A stretch of 64,000 nucleotides of DNA from Ashinkailepas kermadecensis (taxonomy: Eukaryota > Arthropoda > Thecostraca > Neolepadidae), in the NCBI GenBank assembly GCA_034440615.1, contig JAOTOM010004290.1:185001-249000 (forward strand), given 5' to 3'. Shown one piece after another: positions 11,061 to 36,720 of this stretch; the stretch's first letter is position 1; each line of letters starts with the position of its first letter. The notes beneath the pieces are model-generated. The model saw only the letters and a program-made list of their open reading frames with translations, ran no database searches and was not told where the DNA came from. A program made the translations under genes and the position numbers.

Positions 11061-11245
11061 TGAACTTTGGAGAATGTGAACTCCTATCCTGGCTGTTTTA
11101 GAAGTTGACTCACAATTTTTGTAAGTTAACTTAAAATTTGAAATTATGAACGGTGAAGAACGTGAAATTATTAAGTATGAACTTTGACAGATATGAACCC
11201 CCGAATCCAGACATGTTTCTGGCGACTTATTAAAGACCGAACTAG

Positions 11246-25277
<14,032 letters not shown>

Positions 25278-25747
25278 GCGCGCCGCCGGCGGCAGCGTCA
25301 CCTGGTGACTGCGCGCCGCGTTAGGCTGTGTGTGGCGCCCGCGCGAGGCGACTGCCGCTGCGCCGGACCGGCCGCCAGCGGTGGTGCGGCGCGCGCGGAC
25401 AAGATGGGCGAGTGTGGACCGTGTGAGCGAGCGTGCGGGTGCGTGCGTGTGCGTGCCTTGTGCGGACTGGTGCGAATCGTGCGTGATGGTTGGATGACGT
25501 TTTCTACCGAACGCGTTTCTGTTGCCTAGTCATTTCGGGCGATCGTGTGGATTCGATGACATACATTGCATAGCATTTTGCAGACGTTGGTTCTGTATTT
25601 TCGTGGTGGTCGTGTGGCGAAGAAGTACGCCCCGATAGTTTCCGGGATGCATCTGGGTGATACGTCGCGCGTGGGCTTGAGTAAGAAGCTCTCTAAGTCT
25701 ACTTCAAACACTTATTGTGTGAACATGCGAGGAACATGCATTGCGGG
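25278..25747. other. GC-rich 3' region of TOMM20
   Basis: CpG-rich up to about 25460 (many CGCGCC and GCGTGCG steps), then mixed sequence. Presumably 3' UTR or downstream flank. No second gene is visible. Confidence 0.4.
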
Positions 25748-25910
25748 GACGAGTGGTCTAGGTGTAAGATGCTCGTCTCGCAATCAAAAGATTGTGGGTT
25801 CGAATCTCACCTGTCGCTATTCTTCGCCCGCGACCAATCGGCGTGAGAGATTGGCGACGCTATATGACTCAACGGTCGACGTGTCGTAAAAACCAATAAC
25901 CAACCAACAT
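25748..25910 (+). mobile_element. tRNA-derived SINE
   Basis: The head GACGAGTGGTCTAGGTGTAA (A-box) and GTGGGTTCGAATCTCACC (B-box) is followed by the body CGCGACCAATCGGCGTGAGA, GATTGGCGACGCTATATGAC, and GTCGACGTGTCGTAAAAACC, ending CCAATAACCAACCAACA. A related copy follows within 70 bases. The complete head and body make it a good reference for the family in this window. Confidence 0.8.
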
Positions 25911-25974
25911 GCATTGCTCAGCGCCATGACATGCCAGTGCGACGCGTATCCACCGAGTATCAAGTAGTTATAAC

Positions 25975-26150
25975 GAGGGCGAGTAATGGAGGGAGGAGGC
26001 GCCCGTCTCCCAACCGAGAGTTTGTGAGTTCGATTCTCATGTGTCGCTACTACTCTTCGCCCGCGACCAATCGGCGTGAGAGGTTGGCAGTGCTATATGA
26101 CTATGACGGCCGACGAGTCATAAAGCCAACTACAAACCAAGTAGTTTTAA
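25975..26150 (+). mobile_element. tRNA-derived SINE, second copy
   Basis: GTGAGTTCGATTCTCATGTG (B-box), then CGCGACCAATCGGCGTGAGA, GGTTGGCAGTGCTATATGAC and CGACGAGTCATAAAGCCAAC. The A-box side is rearranged (GGAGGGAGGAGGCGCCCGTC). Same orientation as the copy at 25748. Confidence 0.75.
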
Positions 26151-28537
26151 CGTGGCGTGTTCAAGTAATCGGCTACCGATACGGAACTAGTCAAGTCGCC
26201 TCGCTAAAGTTTGTCTTAAAAACACGAGCTGCATTTCGGTCGTCAAAAAGGAATGACAACGCACCTTAACATCTGCATTACATCATCTGTATTACATCTT
26301 CGGCATCTCAGGTCGGTACAGACGTTCACGCTAACGATACCTGCAGTAATTGAAGCGGAGCTCCAAGCAAACCTGCATTGAATCTCGCTTCATAAAACTG
26401 GCGTCACTACGGTGTTCGCCAACCGCAGCGGCGATGGCGGAAATCACAAACCACTCAGCACGTCGCAATCGCACGAACACAACCGCCGTCCAAGCAGCAA
26501 AACATTCGGCGATTGGCCATCTGCCGTAGAACGTCGGTGCGCCGAGTCTTGGCGAGTTTCTGACGGCGTGCGCTCGCGGCACCGCCAGAGGCTGATTACC
26601 GGCATCATCATGCAGCCAATGAGTCACCCGTTCGAGACCGATTATATCAATTCGCTGAAATAGGTGGCGCCACGATTCGCCGCCGCCGCGTGGCGCGCGC
26701 GTCTACTCATCTGGCGTTTTGTGACTGGATTGGCCCTGCCGTACCTGTGCGCTGCTTCACCTCCGGTGTCGCTGCAGGGTCCGCCCGCTGAACGGATGGC
26801 CTCAGACCGTGAAGGCGGTGATCTCGATTGGAGACGGCGAGGAGGTCGGGTCACTCGTGAGGCACGCAAAAACTTCTGTTGACACTGGCTTTTCCTGGCA
26901 GGCTCGCTGTGATTGGTTGAGAAGCTACCACTGAAAAGTCCCATGTAGCAGTTTTTTTCTGAGACTTGTGTCGCGGTGCCCATAAATAAGCTCTGTAGCA
27001 TAGATACATCCTCGGATTTATTTTTGTCCGGTAAAAATCGAACACCCGAAGTGTCCGATGGGAATCTATTGCGGCATACCTTCATGCTTCCTCGGATGTT
27101 TCCCAAAACACGCTCCAAGGCATGCTGCCGAAGACGCTCTTGCGTAACAAACGTCACATGAACACTTCTCGAATGTCCGCATTTGCTTCGTTCTGACGTG
27201 TCATCTGTGAGGATTCCTGGCACCGTTTTTCCATGTTGAGATAATTTCCAACGCTTGAGGGACGTGCTCGACTGTTCCACCAAGATTCAGCCTGGTGCTT
27301 AGCCTCTCGGTTTAGTTCTTCGGTGCTATCTGGCGATTGCAGTGCCACCTATAACAGCACGAGTGCCAGTACAGCGCCATCTACAGCTGTGGTGTCAAGA
27401 AGCCGGTCGGCGATGGCGAGAGCAGTCCATCCGCCACAGGCACACTGGACACGGCTGGAACACAGACGAGTGAGTGGTTTATATGCAAGCCGAAGATACA
27501 GTTGGGATGCTCTTGGAAATTTAATCTGCATACTTTCGATAAATTGGCAATTTTCAAACATGCTCCTGATGAATGCTAACCAAGTTCTGTTCTGCGGATA
27601 TGGCTATGGCTTTTAGCTTTTCACTTGCCATAGAGTAGTTAGCATCAGGGGCGGATCAGGTGTGGAGCTTAACACAAATTACTGTGAGAGCGCAGTATAA
27701 TTTTAGCTGATGCAGTCCACAAACATAAATGGCTTGAGCCATAGTGTTCATGCAAAATGCTGAATTATTGGACAGGAAACTGAGCATTGGAGGGAATCGA
27801 TCCCCTCTAAAGAGATGGGAATGGTGTTCCATGGCATCAGTTTTAGAAGCACTACAATACAACATGACCATTTTGATGCCTCTTATCGGGCTTCAATGAC
27901 CCCTCTTCGTCCCTAGATAAGAGGACCTTTAAATTTGCTTAAATTAACTTTCCATATTGGACCTAATGGTGTTGAGAATATATTCACTGCCACAGAAGTT
28001 ACCTAAAAGCGCTTCCCCACCCCTCACCGAGGGGTGGGGAATCCCCGAGGGGACGAGTTCTTTCTAAGTTTCTGAGAGTGCCGCTTGCACCAAGGACGAT
28101 GCCATCGATGGAAATGTTGGAGACACGTCCAGTGTCTCCAGTCCAGAGCCCTTAAAGGGGATTTTGTAATTTACCTTTGTATCCGTAATATCGCCCAGAG
28201 GGTTCGCCTGTACCCAGTACGCCAATGGTCCGCATGCGATAAATCAAATCATCAAGAGTACCAAGCGTGTCGGCGAGCTTATGGTGCGAGCCTACAGTAC
28301 ATAAGAGGCGAAGGCAGCCCTGTCAGCCTTGCTACAAATTCGGCAGCTTTTGCCAACCAAACTCTCTGATGCCAGCAGCTATTATCATGCTCATTTTAAC
28401 CCCAATCTTGAATTAACAAAGTAGAAACTAAATAGTGTGCAAAGTTTTGCCTATAAGACATGGGGGTAGCAGTTAGGATAACAAGAAGCGGGGTCATGGA
28501 CCCTTGCCCTCCACATTCCTACGCCTCTGACCTAGGC
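26151..28537. other. Intergenic, nothing coding recognised
   Basis: Includes a 213-codon inverse frame at 26642-27283 that I do not recognise and do not trust, a CAGGGGCGGATCAGG transposon-end motif at 27646-27660, and a perfect 13-bp-stem hairpin (TTCCCCACCCCTC, loop ACC) at 28013-28041. No repeat family was otherwise identified. Confidence 0.4.
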
Positions 28538-28862
28538 CAGGGGTGGACACAGGAGGGACAGAGGGCATGTGCCTCCATGAAAATGCGGCGTTCCTCTGAC
28601 CTAAATGACATCCGTACTGGGGTGCTTCTCCACCTGACAAAATCCGCCGTTCCAGGAATAATCGGATGTACCCTCACAGCCTGCAATTTTTTAGCCGACA
28701 GCACTCCTCTGGTACCTTCTACAAAAGATGTCCCTCCACTGGCACTCGAGTAGACATCCACTTGAAATGGTCACAATCAGTGGCACCTCACCGGAAAAAT
28801 GGCGTCCCTCCAGACGGTCCTCCAACCCCCTGCCCCGGTCAAAACTCCTGATTCCGCCCCTG
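28538..28862. mobile_element. Short TIR element with CAGGGG ends (~325 bp)
   Basis: The left end CAGGGGTGGACACAGG and the inverse of the right end CCTGATTCCGCCCCTG agree at 13 of 16 positions. It has no transposase frame and the 8-base flanks (acctaggc, cctccggt) are not a duplication, so the target site is unproven. CAGGGG-type ends suggest a hAT-like origin by analogy only. Confidence 0.4.
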
Positions 28863-28899
28863 CCTCCGGTGCACTCGTGGCGGGTCAATCCATCACAAT

Positions 28900-29660
28900 A
28901 CGAACGTAACCAGACAGTCAGCTATTGTGACGCCTGTCCCGCAGGCTGACCGTCGTAGCCGGCCAGCCCCGTCCGGGCGCTCCCACCTTGCGTCAGGCGT
29001 TGCGCCTCGATCTGCGCCGCACAGGCGGACAAGTTTGCGCCGTGTGGCACGAGGCCGGCCGCCGCCTGGCCACCGTACGGGTCCCACAGGAACACGTAGT
29101 AGAGCGACAGCATGATGGCCGCCGACGAGACGCAGAACACGTAGCCGAGCACGGTGAGGATGCGCACGATCTTGACGTTGGGCCGCGGCTGGTGGTAGAG
29201 CGGGCCGGCCGCCTTGTCGTCGCCGCGCGCGGCGGCGCGCGGCGCCTCGTCGCAGTTGGGCCGGCTGGCCATGCGGTCGGCCGCTGCGCGTCGCCGCCGC
29301 TCGCCGCTCGGCCGGAGCTGGCCGCCGCGGCTGGCTTGACCGGCCCGCGCTCGACCGCGCCCGACCGCTCCCGGTCGGACGATCTCCCACCCGCACGGCT
29401 GGCTTTCGATCACGAGTCCGTCGGCCACCTGTCACGACTTCTCGGGCTGGCTTCCGGCTGGCAGACGCGGCCGAGTGTTCGTCCGCCCCACTGACTCGCC
29501 GCTGCGGGCGGCGTTTCGTCGGCTCGTCTGCTGCGTGCCGCGGCTGCGAGACGAGCCGCCGACCGACACCGGTCGATAACGTCGCCGTCCACGCCCGACG
29601 GCGCCGACGCGGCCCCGTCGCCACCGACGCAGTTGCGCTGCCAACCACGAGCATGTTCGG
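28900..29660. promoter_or_regulatory. CpG-rich island covering the INAF gene
   Basis: Dense CpG and G+C (CGCGCGCGGCGGCGCGCGGC around 29225) against an AT-richer background on both sides. Competing long frames on both strands are effects of this composition. Probable promoter for the inverse-strand INAF gene around 29300-29650. Confidence 0.4.
28922..29272 (-). CDS. INAF-motif small membrane protein
   Basis: 116 residues from ATG at 29272 to TAG at 28922; an upstream in-frame ATG at 29428 would add 52 residues of arginine-rich sequence. Residues about 33-65 read VKIVRILTVLGYVFCVSSAA followed by IMLSLYYVFLWDP, a single membrane helix with the basic N-flank and the aromatic WDP end of the INAF motif. 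That motif defines Drosophila InaF, needed for TRP channel function, and the small INAFM proteins of vertebrates. The remainder is an alanine/glycine-rich N-terminus and a polar C-terminus, both probably disordered. The gene lies within a GC-rich island, as expected of a 5' exon. Whether it is single-exon cannot be told. The specific partner channel is unknown. Confidence 0.75.
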   Translation of the reverse strand: MASRPNCDEAPRAAARGDDKAAGPLYHQPRPNVKIVRILTVLGYVFCVSSAAIMLSLYYVFLWDPYGGQAAAGLVPHGANLSACAAQIEAQRLTQGGSARTGLAGYDGQPAGQASQ

Positions 29661-29853
29661 GGCGCCCCAGGTGTGAAAATGTATGATGCAACTAGATGGT
29701 GTGATATATGGAGGAAATTGGCGAGCCCAAATGAATTTGGTGTGGGAGGGACACACTTAATGGGATCCCATGTTAGCAGTTGAAATTGTTCGGGGAAGGG
29801 GGAAAAACCAGCATTGATGGGGCACTTTCCACCTCAAAAGTGTATGAAACAAC

Positions 29854-30290
<437 letters not shown>

Positions 30291-30689
30291 TGATATATAA
30301 ATGCGTGTGTGTGTAAAGTGTGGGTGATCTGGTTCTGTATGCCGTAGATTCATGGACTATAATTTCTTCGCTTCTATATATTGATGGGTCATAGATATCA
30401 CTACCATTAATATTAGGGTGGTCACGACGCATGTCGTGTGCAAAGGGCGTCGCCACCGGGGGGGCAGGGGGGGCAGTCGCCCCCTGCCGTCAAACAGGGG
30501 GGCGCCGCCCCCCCACCCCTGAAATTTGAGAAGGCCCCTATCCGGAAATGCACAGGAAAAAAGTGAGCAATGAGGCCGACGAGACACGAGAGGAAGCCTC
30601 CAAGACGTGAGAGGAGGCCCCTAATTTGAAGAAGGAGTCACCTAGGAGAGGATAGGAGGCTCCAGAAATCACGAGAGTGCCAACAATTG

Positions 30690-31855
30690 GCACGGAGGCC
30701 CCCAGGAATGCAAAGGATGCCCCCAGGATTGCAAAGGAGGCCTCCAGGATTACAAAGGAGGCCCCCAGGATTGAAAAGGAAGCCCCCAGGATTGCAAAGG
30801 AGGCCCCCAGGATTGCAAAGGAGGCCCCCAGGTTTGCAAAGGAGGACTCCAGGATTGCAAAGAAGACCCCCAGGAATGCAAAGGAGGCCCTCACGATTGC
30901 AAAGGAGGCCTCCAGGATTGCAAAGGAGGCCCTCACGATTGCAAAGGAGGCCCCAGGATTGCAAAAGAGGCTCCCAGGATTGCAAAGGAGACCACCGGGA
31001 TTTTAAAGGAGGACTCCAGGATTGCAAAGGAGGACCCCAGGATTGCAAAGGAGGCCCCAGGATTGCAAAGCAGGCCCCATGATTACAAAGGAGGCCACCA
31101 GGATTACACAGGAGGACTCCAGGATTGCAAAGAAGGCCCCTGGGAATGCAAAGGAGGCCCCCAGGATTGCAAAGGAGGCCCCAGGATTGCAAAGTAGGCC
31201 CCCAGGATTGCAAAGGAGATCCCCAGGATTGCAAAGGAGGCCTCCAGGATTACAAAGGAGGCCCCCAGGATTACAAAGGGAGCCACCAGGATTGAAAAGG
31301 AGGCCCCCAGGATTGCAAAGGAGGCCCCAGGATTGCAAAGGAGGCCCCCGGATTGCAAAGGATGCCCCAGGATTGCAAAAGGAGGCCCCCATGATTACAA
31401 AGGAGGACTCCAGGATTGCAAAGGAGGCCCTCAGGATTGCAAAGGAGGACACCAGGATTGCAAAGGAGGCCTCAGGATTGCAAAGGAGGCCCCATGATTA
31501 CAAAGGAGGACTCCAGGATTGCAAAGGAGGCACCAGGATTGCAAAGGAGGCCCCCAGGATTACAAAGGAGGACTCCAGGATTGCAAAGGAGACCCCCAGG
31601 ATTGCAAAAGAAGGCCTCCAGGATTGCAAAGGAGGCCCCAGGATTGCACAGGAGGCCCCTAGGATTGTAAAGGAGGCCCTCATAATTGTGAAGGAAGCCC
31701 ACAGGATTGTAAAGGAGGCCCCCAGGTTTGCAAAGGAGACCCCCATGATTGCAAAGGAGGCCCCCAGGATTACAAAGGAGGCCCCCAGGATTGCAAAGGA
31801 GGCCCTGAGGATTGCAAAGGAGGCCTCCAGGATTGCAAAGGAGGCCCCAATACGG
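30690..31855 (+). repeat. 21-bp minisatellite, left outer arm (~55 units)
   Basis: Near-identical units of GGCCCCCAGGATTGCAAAG plus GA, with variants (CTCCAGG, GATTACA, one-base losses). Being seven codons long, it keeps frames open on both strands (heptapeptides like RRPPGLQ or NPGGLLC). These are not genes. Most homogeneous of the three repeat zones of the arm. Confidence 0.95.
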
Positions 31856-32369
31856 GAAGGGAGACCTCAGAAAATGAGAGAATGCCCTAAGACGGAAGAG
31901 AAACCAGTGGATATGAGATGAGGTTTCGGAGACGTAAAAGCAGTCCCCGAAACGGGTAAGGTTCCACCAAGATAGAAAAGGATAATCCAGAAAAGTAGCA
32001 GGAAGCACCTATTTATTTATTTATTTATTTATTTATTTCACAATACATGCCCTCCACGTATAGTGGCTATTATGGACAGTCTGGGTATAACACAGATATT
32101 TACAAAGAAAGGATAGATTTGTGGTCAATAGTGGGAACACATGCGCAACAAACATTCATACACCAACATAATACAATACCCATATCACTCTGCACTACAC
32201 ACACCGTGCTTGCAACACGAGCTATAAACGAGTAGTTTATGGAAGTGATATGAAAGCGATGGCCTAAATGTGAGTGCATGGTGTACACAAATATATTTTG
32301 TAAGGTTTTTTTGTGACTAGTTTTGCTCGTGGAGATAAGCTCGTACACGCTTCTTGAAGTTAGACAGCT

Positions 32370-34318
32370 TCAATGTTTTTGTTTCAGTAGGAGTTTGTTA
32401 TAGTGGAAGACAGACGAGTAGAGAAATCTCCTGCGGCCCGCCTCTCTGTGTATGGCTGGCAGGTGCAGGTGGTCGTCTGCACGCGTATGACGGTTTCGCA
32501 GGGTAGAGTTTGCAGAGATTTGACCGGCAATGTGCGTTGGCTCACCCGTCAGAATGATCTTGTGGAGCAAAGTAAGGCTGTGAAATAGATGCAGATCAGC
32601 TGCGGTAAGAAGACCCAACTCGTTACGGGCATCAGAAATATGATCAAATTTCCGTAGACCTGACACGACTCTAGTGGCGAAGTTAATGATTTTGTCTAGT
32701 CTGTGGATGTTTGCTGCCGACCCGTTCCCATAAACAGATATGCCGTAGCGGATATTGGACATAACTAGGCTATTGACTATAGTGAAGAGGGTACTGGTTG
32801 GCAGATGGTGACGCAGATGGTTCAGGGCCATAAGGAATCCAGTGCACTTGCGGACCACGACAGCTACATGGGAATCCCACGACATGTGACGATCAAATGC
32901 CACCCCAAGGTTCCTACACGAATGACTTTCATATATCACAGCGTCCCTAAAGCACACTCGTATCGGGGTAATATTGCGAAGATTCTGACGCGATCCGAAC
33001 GTGAGAAGCTGAGTTTTGGTCGGGTTTACCTTCAAACCGTTATCCAGGAAGTAGTCGTATAGTTGGTTCAGACATGTCTCCATCTGATTTATCAGATTTG
33101 GGAGATCAGATTTGCGACCGGAGATGAGGACCTGGGTGTCGTCTGCGAACTGAGTGACATGTGCTACCGGGACGTGCAAACTGAGGTCGTTCGAAAAGAT
33201 GCAATAGAGGAGTGGACCTAGTGATGAGCCTTGAAAAACACCTATGTTGTTAGGAAGAAAGGAGGAGAGATGCCTGTTTCCGCGTTGATCTGAGATGCTA
33301 ACAGCCTGCGTATGGCCTCCCAGATAAGCCTTAAACCAGTCAGTATCAATTCCATGAAGTTCTAGTTTAGTGAGCAGTTTGGTGTGATCTATTACGTCGA
33401 AGCATTTACTGAGGTCCAGAATGCAAAGGAGAGCTACTTCCGAACGGTCCATTGCTGCTAGTAATTTGTCCGAGACTGAGATCAGAGCGGTTTCCGTAGA
33501 GTGGCGTGGTCTGAAGCCGTGCTGGGTTTGGGCCAGTAGGTGGTTTGCGTTCAGGTAGTGATAGAGTTGCTTCTGCACTACCCTCTCTGTGATTTTGGCG
33601 ATAACCGGAACCAATGAGATGGGCCTAAAATTAGAGGGATCCGAAGGATCTCCTGATTTCTGAATGGGAGTTACTATTGACTGCTTCCAAGTGGAGGGGA
33701 TATCAGCTGTAGTCAGGCATGTGTTTATAATGTCGAGCAGCACTTCTCCGATAGTGCTGCTCATATTTCTAGATAGAACAGAAATTTGATGACCTTAATA
33801 CAGATCCCGTCGGGTCCGCAAGCACTTGTGCTCCTCATATCCATGACAATTTTGGTTAGCTGTTCGAAGGATATGGGTGATACTTTATAGGAGCTGGTAG
33901 AGACGCGCGATAGCCAGCAACTGGGAGGTGTGTGTTCAGACATGTTTGCCTGGCGTTTGACCTCTGCTGATACCTTAGGTCCGACACTAACAAAGTATTT
34001 ATTTAGATGCTCATGTAGGACCTGGGGTTGAACTCTATGAGAGCCTTTTTTGGTGTCGATAATGGGCTTAATAGCACGCCACGCAGCTGATGGGCCTTTC
34101 TGTGATATCTTTCTGCTAATATCGTCCTTACAGTCAGCTCTAATAGCTGAGCGAACTTGTCTGTTAAGTATTTTGTACGTGCTTCTATCTTGCAAATGGA
34201 GAGCTACATTTCGCCGGTGCATGAGCTGTTTGGTAGCTTCGCTGACATATGGTGCTGTTGGGTTCCTAAGTTTGATGTTTCTGAGGGGTAGGTGCTCGTC
34301 GAGAATAGGTGTCAGCAA
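32370..34318 (-). pseudogene. LINE reverse transcriptase (two frames)
   Basis: 34318-33761 gives the pre-RT region (SAAWRAIKPIIDTKKGSHRV, then GPDGI). After a frame change at about 33762, 464 codons follow with TPIQKSGDPSDPSNFRPISL, HGFRPRHSTETAL, the catalytic LDLSKCFDVIDH, GVFQGSSLGPLL (the usual P is F) and the intact FADDTQVLI box. HSTETAL and the overall layout suggest the L2/CR1 superfamily; the clade is not resolved. The RT C-terminal half looks recently functional, but the frame breaks upstream inactivate the copy. Confidence 0.85.
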
Positions 34319-34875
34319 TTTCAGCAGGGTGTCCCATTTGTCCGTTACTGAGATGCGCCCAGTGACCTGTTCCCAGTCAATCTCACCAAGGTCAAGAGTC
34401 AGTTCCGAGGTGTCTACTCGTCCCTAAGAACGTGACTTTATTACGGTGTTGACTGAGGCAGGCCTGTTTACTTTAATGGAACATCTGATAAATTTATGTG
34501 GGCTGTAGTGGCAGAAACTCACTCTGGTTCTGCCGACGGAAATGGGCGGTTTGTCAGGATGACATCCAATAGAGAGCCTGTGGCGAATGTAGGTCGCTGC
34601 ACTGTCATGGTAAGTGAATAGTTGCTGATGAACTCAAGCAGGTGTGTTTTGCTGGGGCTGTTTGCCGTGTCGAGAAGGTTACAGTTTAGATCACCTGCGA
34701 GGTAGAAAGACAGGTAGGAAAGTGCCGGTAAAGTTCAGTGTCGCCAATTGTACCTGTCTTTCGAGCTCAGCGAAGTCATCATTTAAAGCAGGACGAGTGT
34801 TGCGAGGTGGCCGATAGATTGCCGCTAGAAGGAAATACTTTCCGCTCTTCACTTTGACTTTGGCCCAGAGTGATT

Positions 34876-35556
34876 CTAGTTTGGAGCTAGAGTCGGAGGC
34901 GTAGAAATTTTCAAGACGGTAATAGTTAGAGCTGACTTGGCTATAATCGCCACCCCACCGTAACCACTAGAGTCGGGCCGGTCCGCGCGTTTCACTTGGT
35001 AACCGGGGAAGTTAATGAGACGCGTGGGGGTGCTTGGGCGCAGCCAGGTCTCAGTCACCACAGCTAGGTCTAGAGAGTAAGTATGAAGGTCGTTGTGTAG
35101 TTCGAGTAGCTTAGGTTTGATAGATTGTGCATTGATGAGTCTCAGGTGGAGCTGTCCTTTGTGCTGTTGAGCGGTCACATGGCTTGTTCCGCCCCGCGAT
35201 CCGCGCCTTCTGCCGCCCCTGGCGCCGCGCCTGCCCCGGCGTGTTGTCTTTGGCGTTTCGTTAACGGTGACGCACCCCTCCGTCCGGTTGGCCAAGGGGT
35301 GGGCCAGCTGGTGACTGCCGGAGGCGGCGGCCGCGGCGGCGGTGATGACGTCACGGACGGGACGGCTGCGTGCCCGTGGCGAGCCCGGGTGACCGGGGGA
35401 CGTGAATGCGGTTAAGATTTGAACGAGGGCGATGGATAGCAGCAGCCTGATGATGTCCGTGTGCATGATGGTAGAGATGTCCGTGAACTGGTGGAGTTGT
35501 AGATAGACGATGAAGAATACTATTGCTGGAGGCACAGGAATTCCGAGCGGCACCAA
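34876..35556 (-). pseudogene. LINE endonuclease N-terminal part
   Basis: The frame starts with a hydrophobic leader and an R/G-rich linker (TTRRGRRGARGGRRRG), then the apurinic-like endonuclease: LRLINAQSIKPKLLELHN (catalytic Asn region), LAVVTETWL (catalytic Glu) and GYGGVAIIAK. The frame breaks at 34876. The continuation (YRPPRNT..., then the LAGDLNC region) is in other frames down to about 34430. The same domain is more intact at 58702-59040. Confidence 0.8.
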
Positions 35557-35974
35557 GGCGTCAGTCCGTCAGCCTTCTCCGCTGCAGTGTCGGAAAGAAG
35601 ACTAACCACGGGCAGTAGTTGATGATTTAAGCAAGGAAAGTCAATATAGAGAAAGGCGCTGTCACTTCTCCACTCACTCAGTTAAGAAAATACAATCGCT
35701 GTGCAATCACTGTCCGATCACTGCACAATTTCCGTCAGGAATAACCAGAATAATTTTCACTAAGTAGTTCAGCCACTTCGCCGATATCTCACTTCTTCTT
35801 TTTTTCTGGTACACTACACTTTTCCTGCTTCACTTCTCACTCACTCTCTCTGATTTCACACACTCTCTGAGTTTCACACACCCTATATACAAAGGCAACA
35901 AAGAGGGCGAGGGAAAGGCTGGACGAGCGACCGAGACGCGTCTGCTCGCGGCGCCGCGCTCAGGCCAACTGAGA

Positions 35975-36720
35975 GAGGACGATATAAGATTGGAAAGAGA
36001 CCCTATGATGCACGAGGAAGCCCCTAAAATAGGAGAGAATGGCCATTAGATAAGAGGGATGGCTCCCAGGCGAGAGAGAAGGCTTCAAGACGGGTAAGAA
36101 GGTCCCCAGGAAATGACAAGGTAACTGAGATAGGAAAGGTTGCGTGTAATTTGGAAGAGGAGCCACCTAAGAGAGAACAGGAGTCCACCAGGAGATAAGA
36201 GGCCAACCTTAAAATGGGAAAAGATAGAATCAAAACGCGGAACAGGAGGCCCCTAATTTGAAAAAGAAAGCCTCAAAAAGAAAAAAGGGGGCCCCTGCCG
36301 GACTCGAGAGGAGTCCCTCGAGATGGAGTAGGAGGTCTCCAGGGCCAAATGAGGCCCCGACGACCGGAAGGAATTCCCAGGAAATGAGAGAAGGCCCTTA
36401 AAATGGGAGTGATAGGTAGCAGGTATGGAAGGAGGCGAGGTTTCCAAAATTGAAGATCCCTCAAGACGGGTAAGCTTTGCGAGGACAAAGGAGGAGGCCC
36501 ACGAGGCGTGGCAGGAGGCCCATAATTTGGCAGAGGATGCCCCTGGAACATGAAAGGAAGTCCCATGCCATGTTAAAGGGGCCCCAGGATGTGGGAGGAG
36601 GTCCTCCAAAACGGGAGAGGAGGACCATTGAATATGGAGGAGGGTAGGACGGACGAGAAGACGTCCAAAACCGGTAAAGAAGCTCCAGGAAATGAGACGA
36701 GACCCCTAAGACGCGAGAGG
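35975..36720 (+). repeat. Zone B of left arm: 20-22-bp units, GGCCCCTAAGACG-type
   Basis: Units such as GGAAGCCCCTAAAATAGGAG, GGCTCCCAGGCGAGAGAGAA and GGCTTCAAGACGGGTAAGAA keep the 20-22-base spacing of the outer array with a different consensus. Inverse of 44691-45455. Confidence 0.8.

Larger units (their letters stand above)
32011..35974 (-). mobile_element. L2/CR1-superfamily LINE inserted in the left arm
   Basis: The right arm preserves the empty site: AGGTGCTTCCTGCC (45464-45477) is the inverse of sequence ending at 32010, and GTCCTC at 45448 is the inverse of 35975-35980. The insert is therefore about 32011-35974 (3.96 kb). About nine target bases present in the right arm are missing. 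Its 3' end is a (TTTA)n tail at 32011-32037 (T-rich on this strand). It carries EN and RT on the - strand. Confidence 0.92.

Noticed and set aside
26642..27283. 213-codon inverse-strand frame
   Set aside because: No recognisable domain, no splice or promoter context, composition typical of GC-rich chance frames.
28893..29756. 287-codon arginine-rich inverse frame overlapping the INAF gene
   Set aside because: Different frame from the INAF motif; a CpG-island composition artefact.
30638..31921. Long overlapping open frames of heptapeptide repeats, both strands (also 45597-46717)
   Set aside because: The unit is 21 bases, so any frame lacking a stop in one unit stays open. Codon content is fixed by the DNA repeat and no domain is present.
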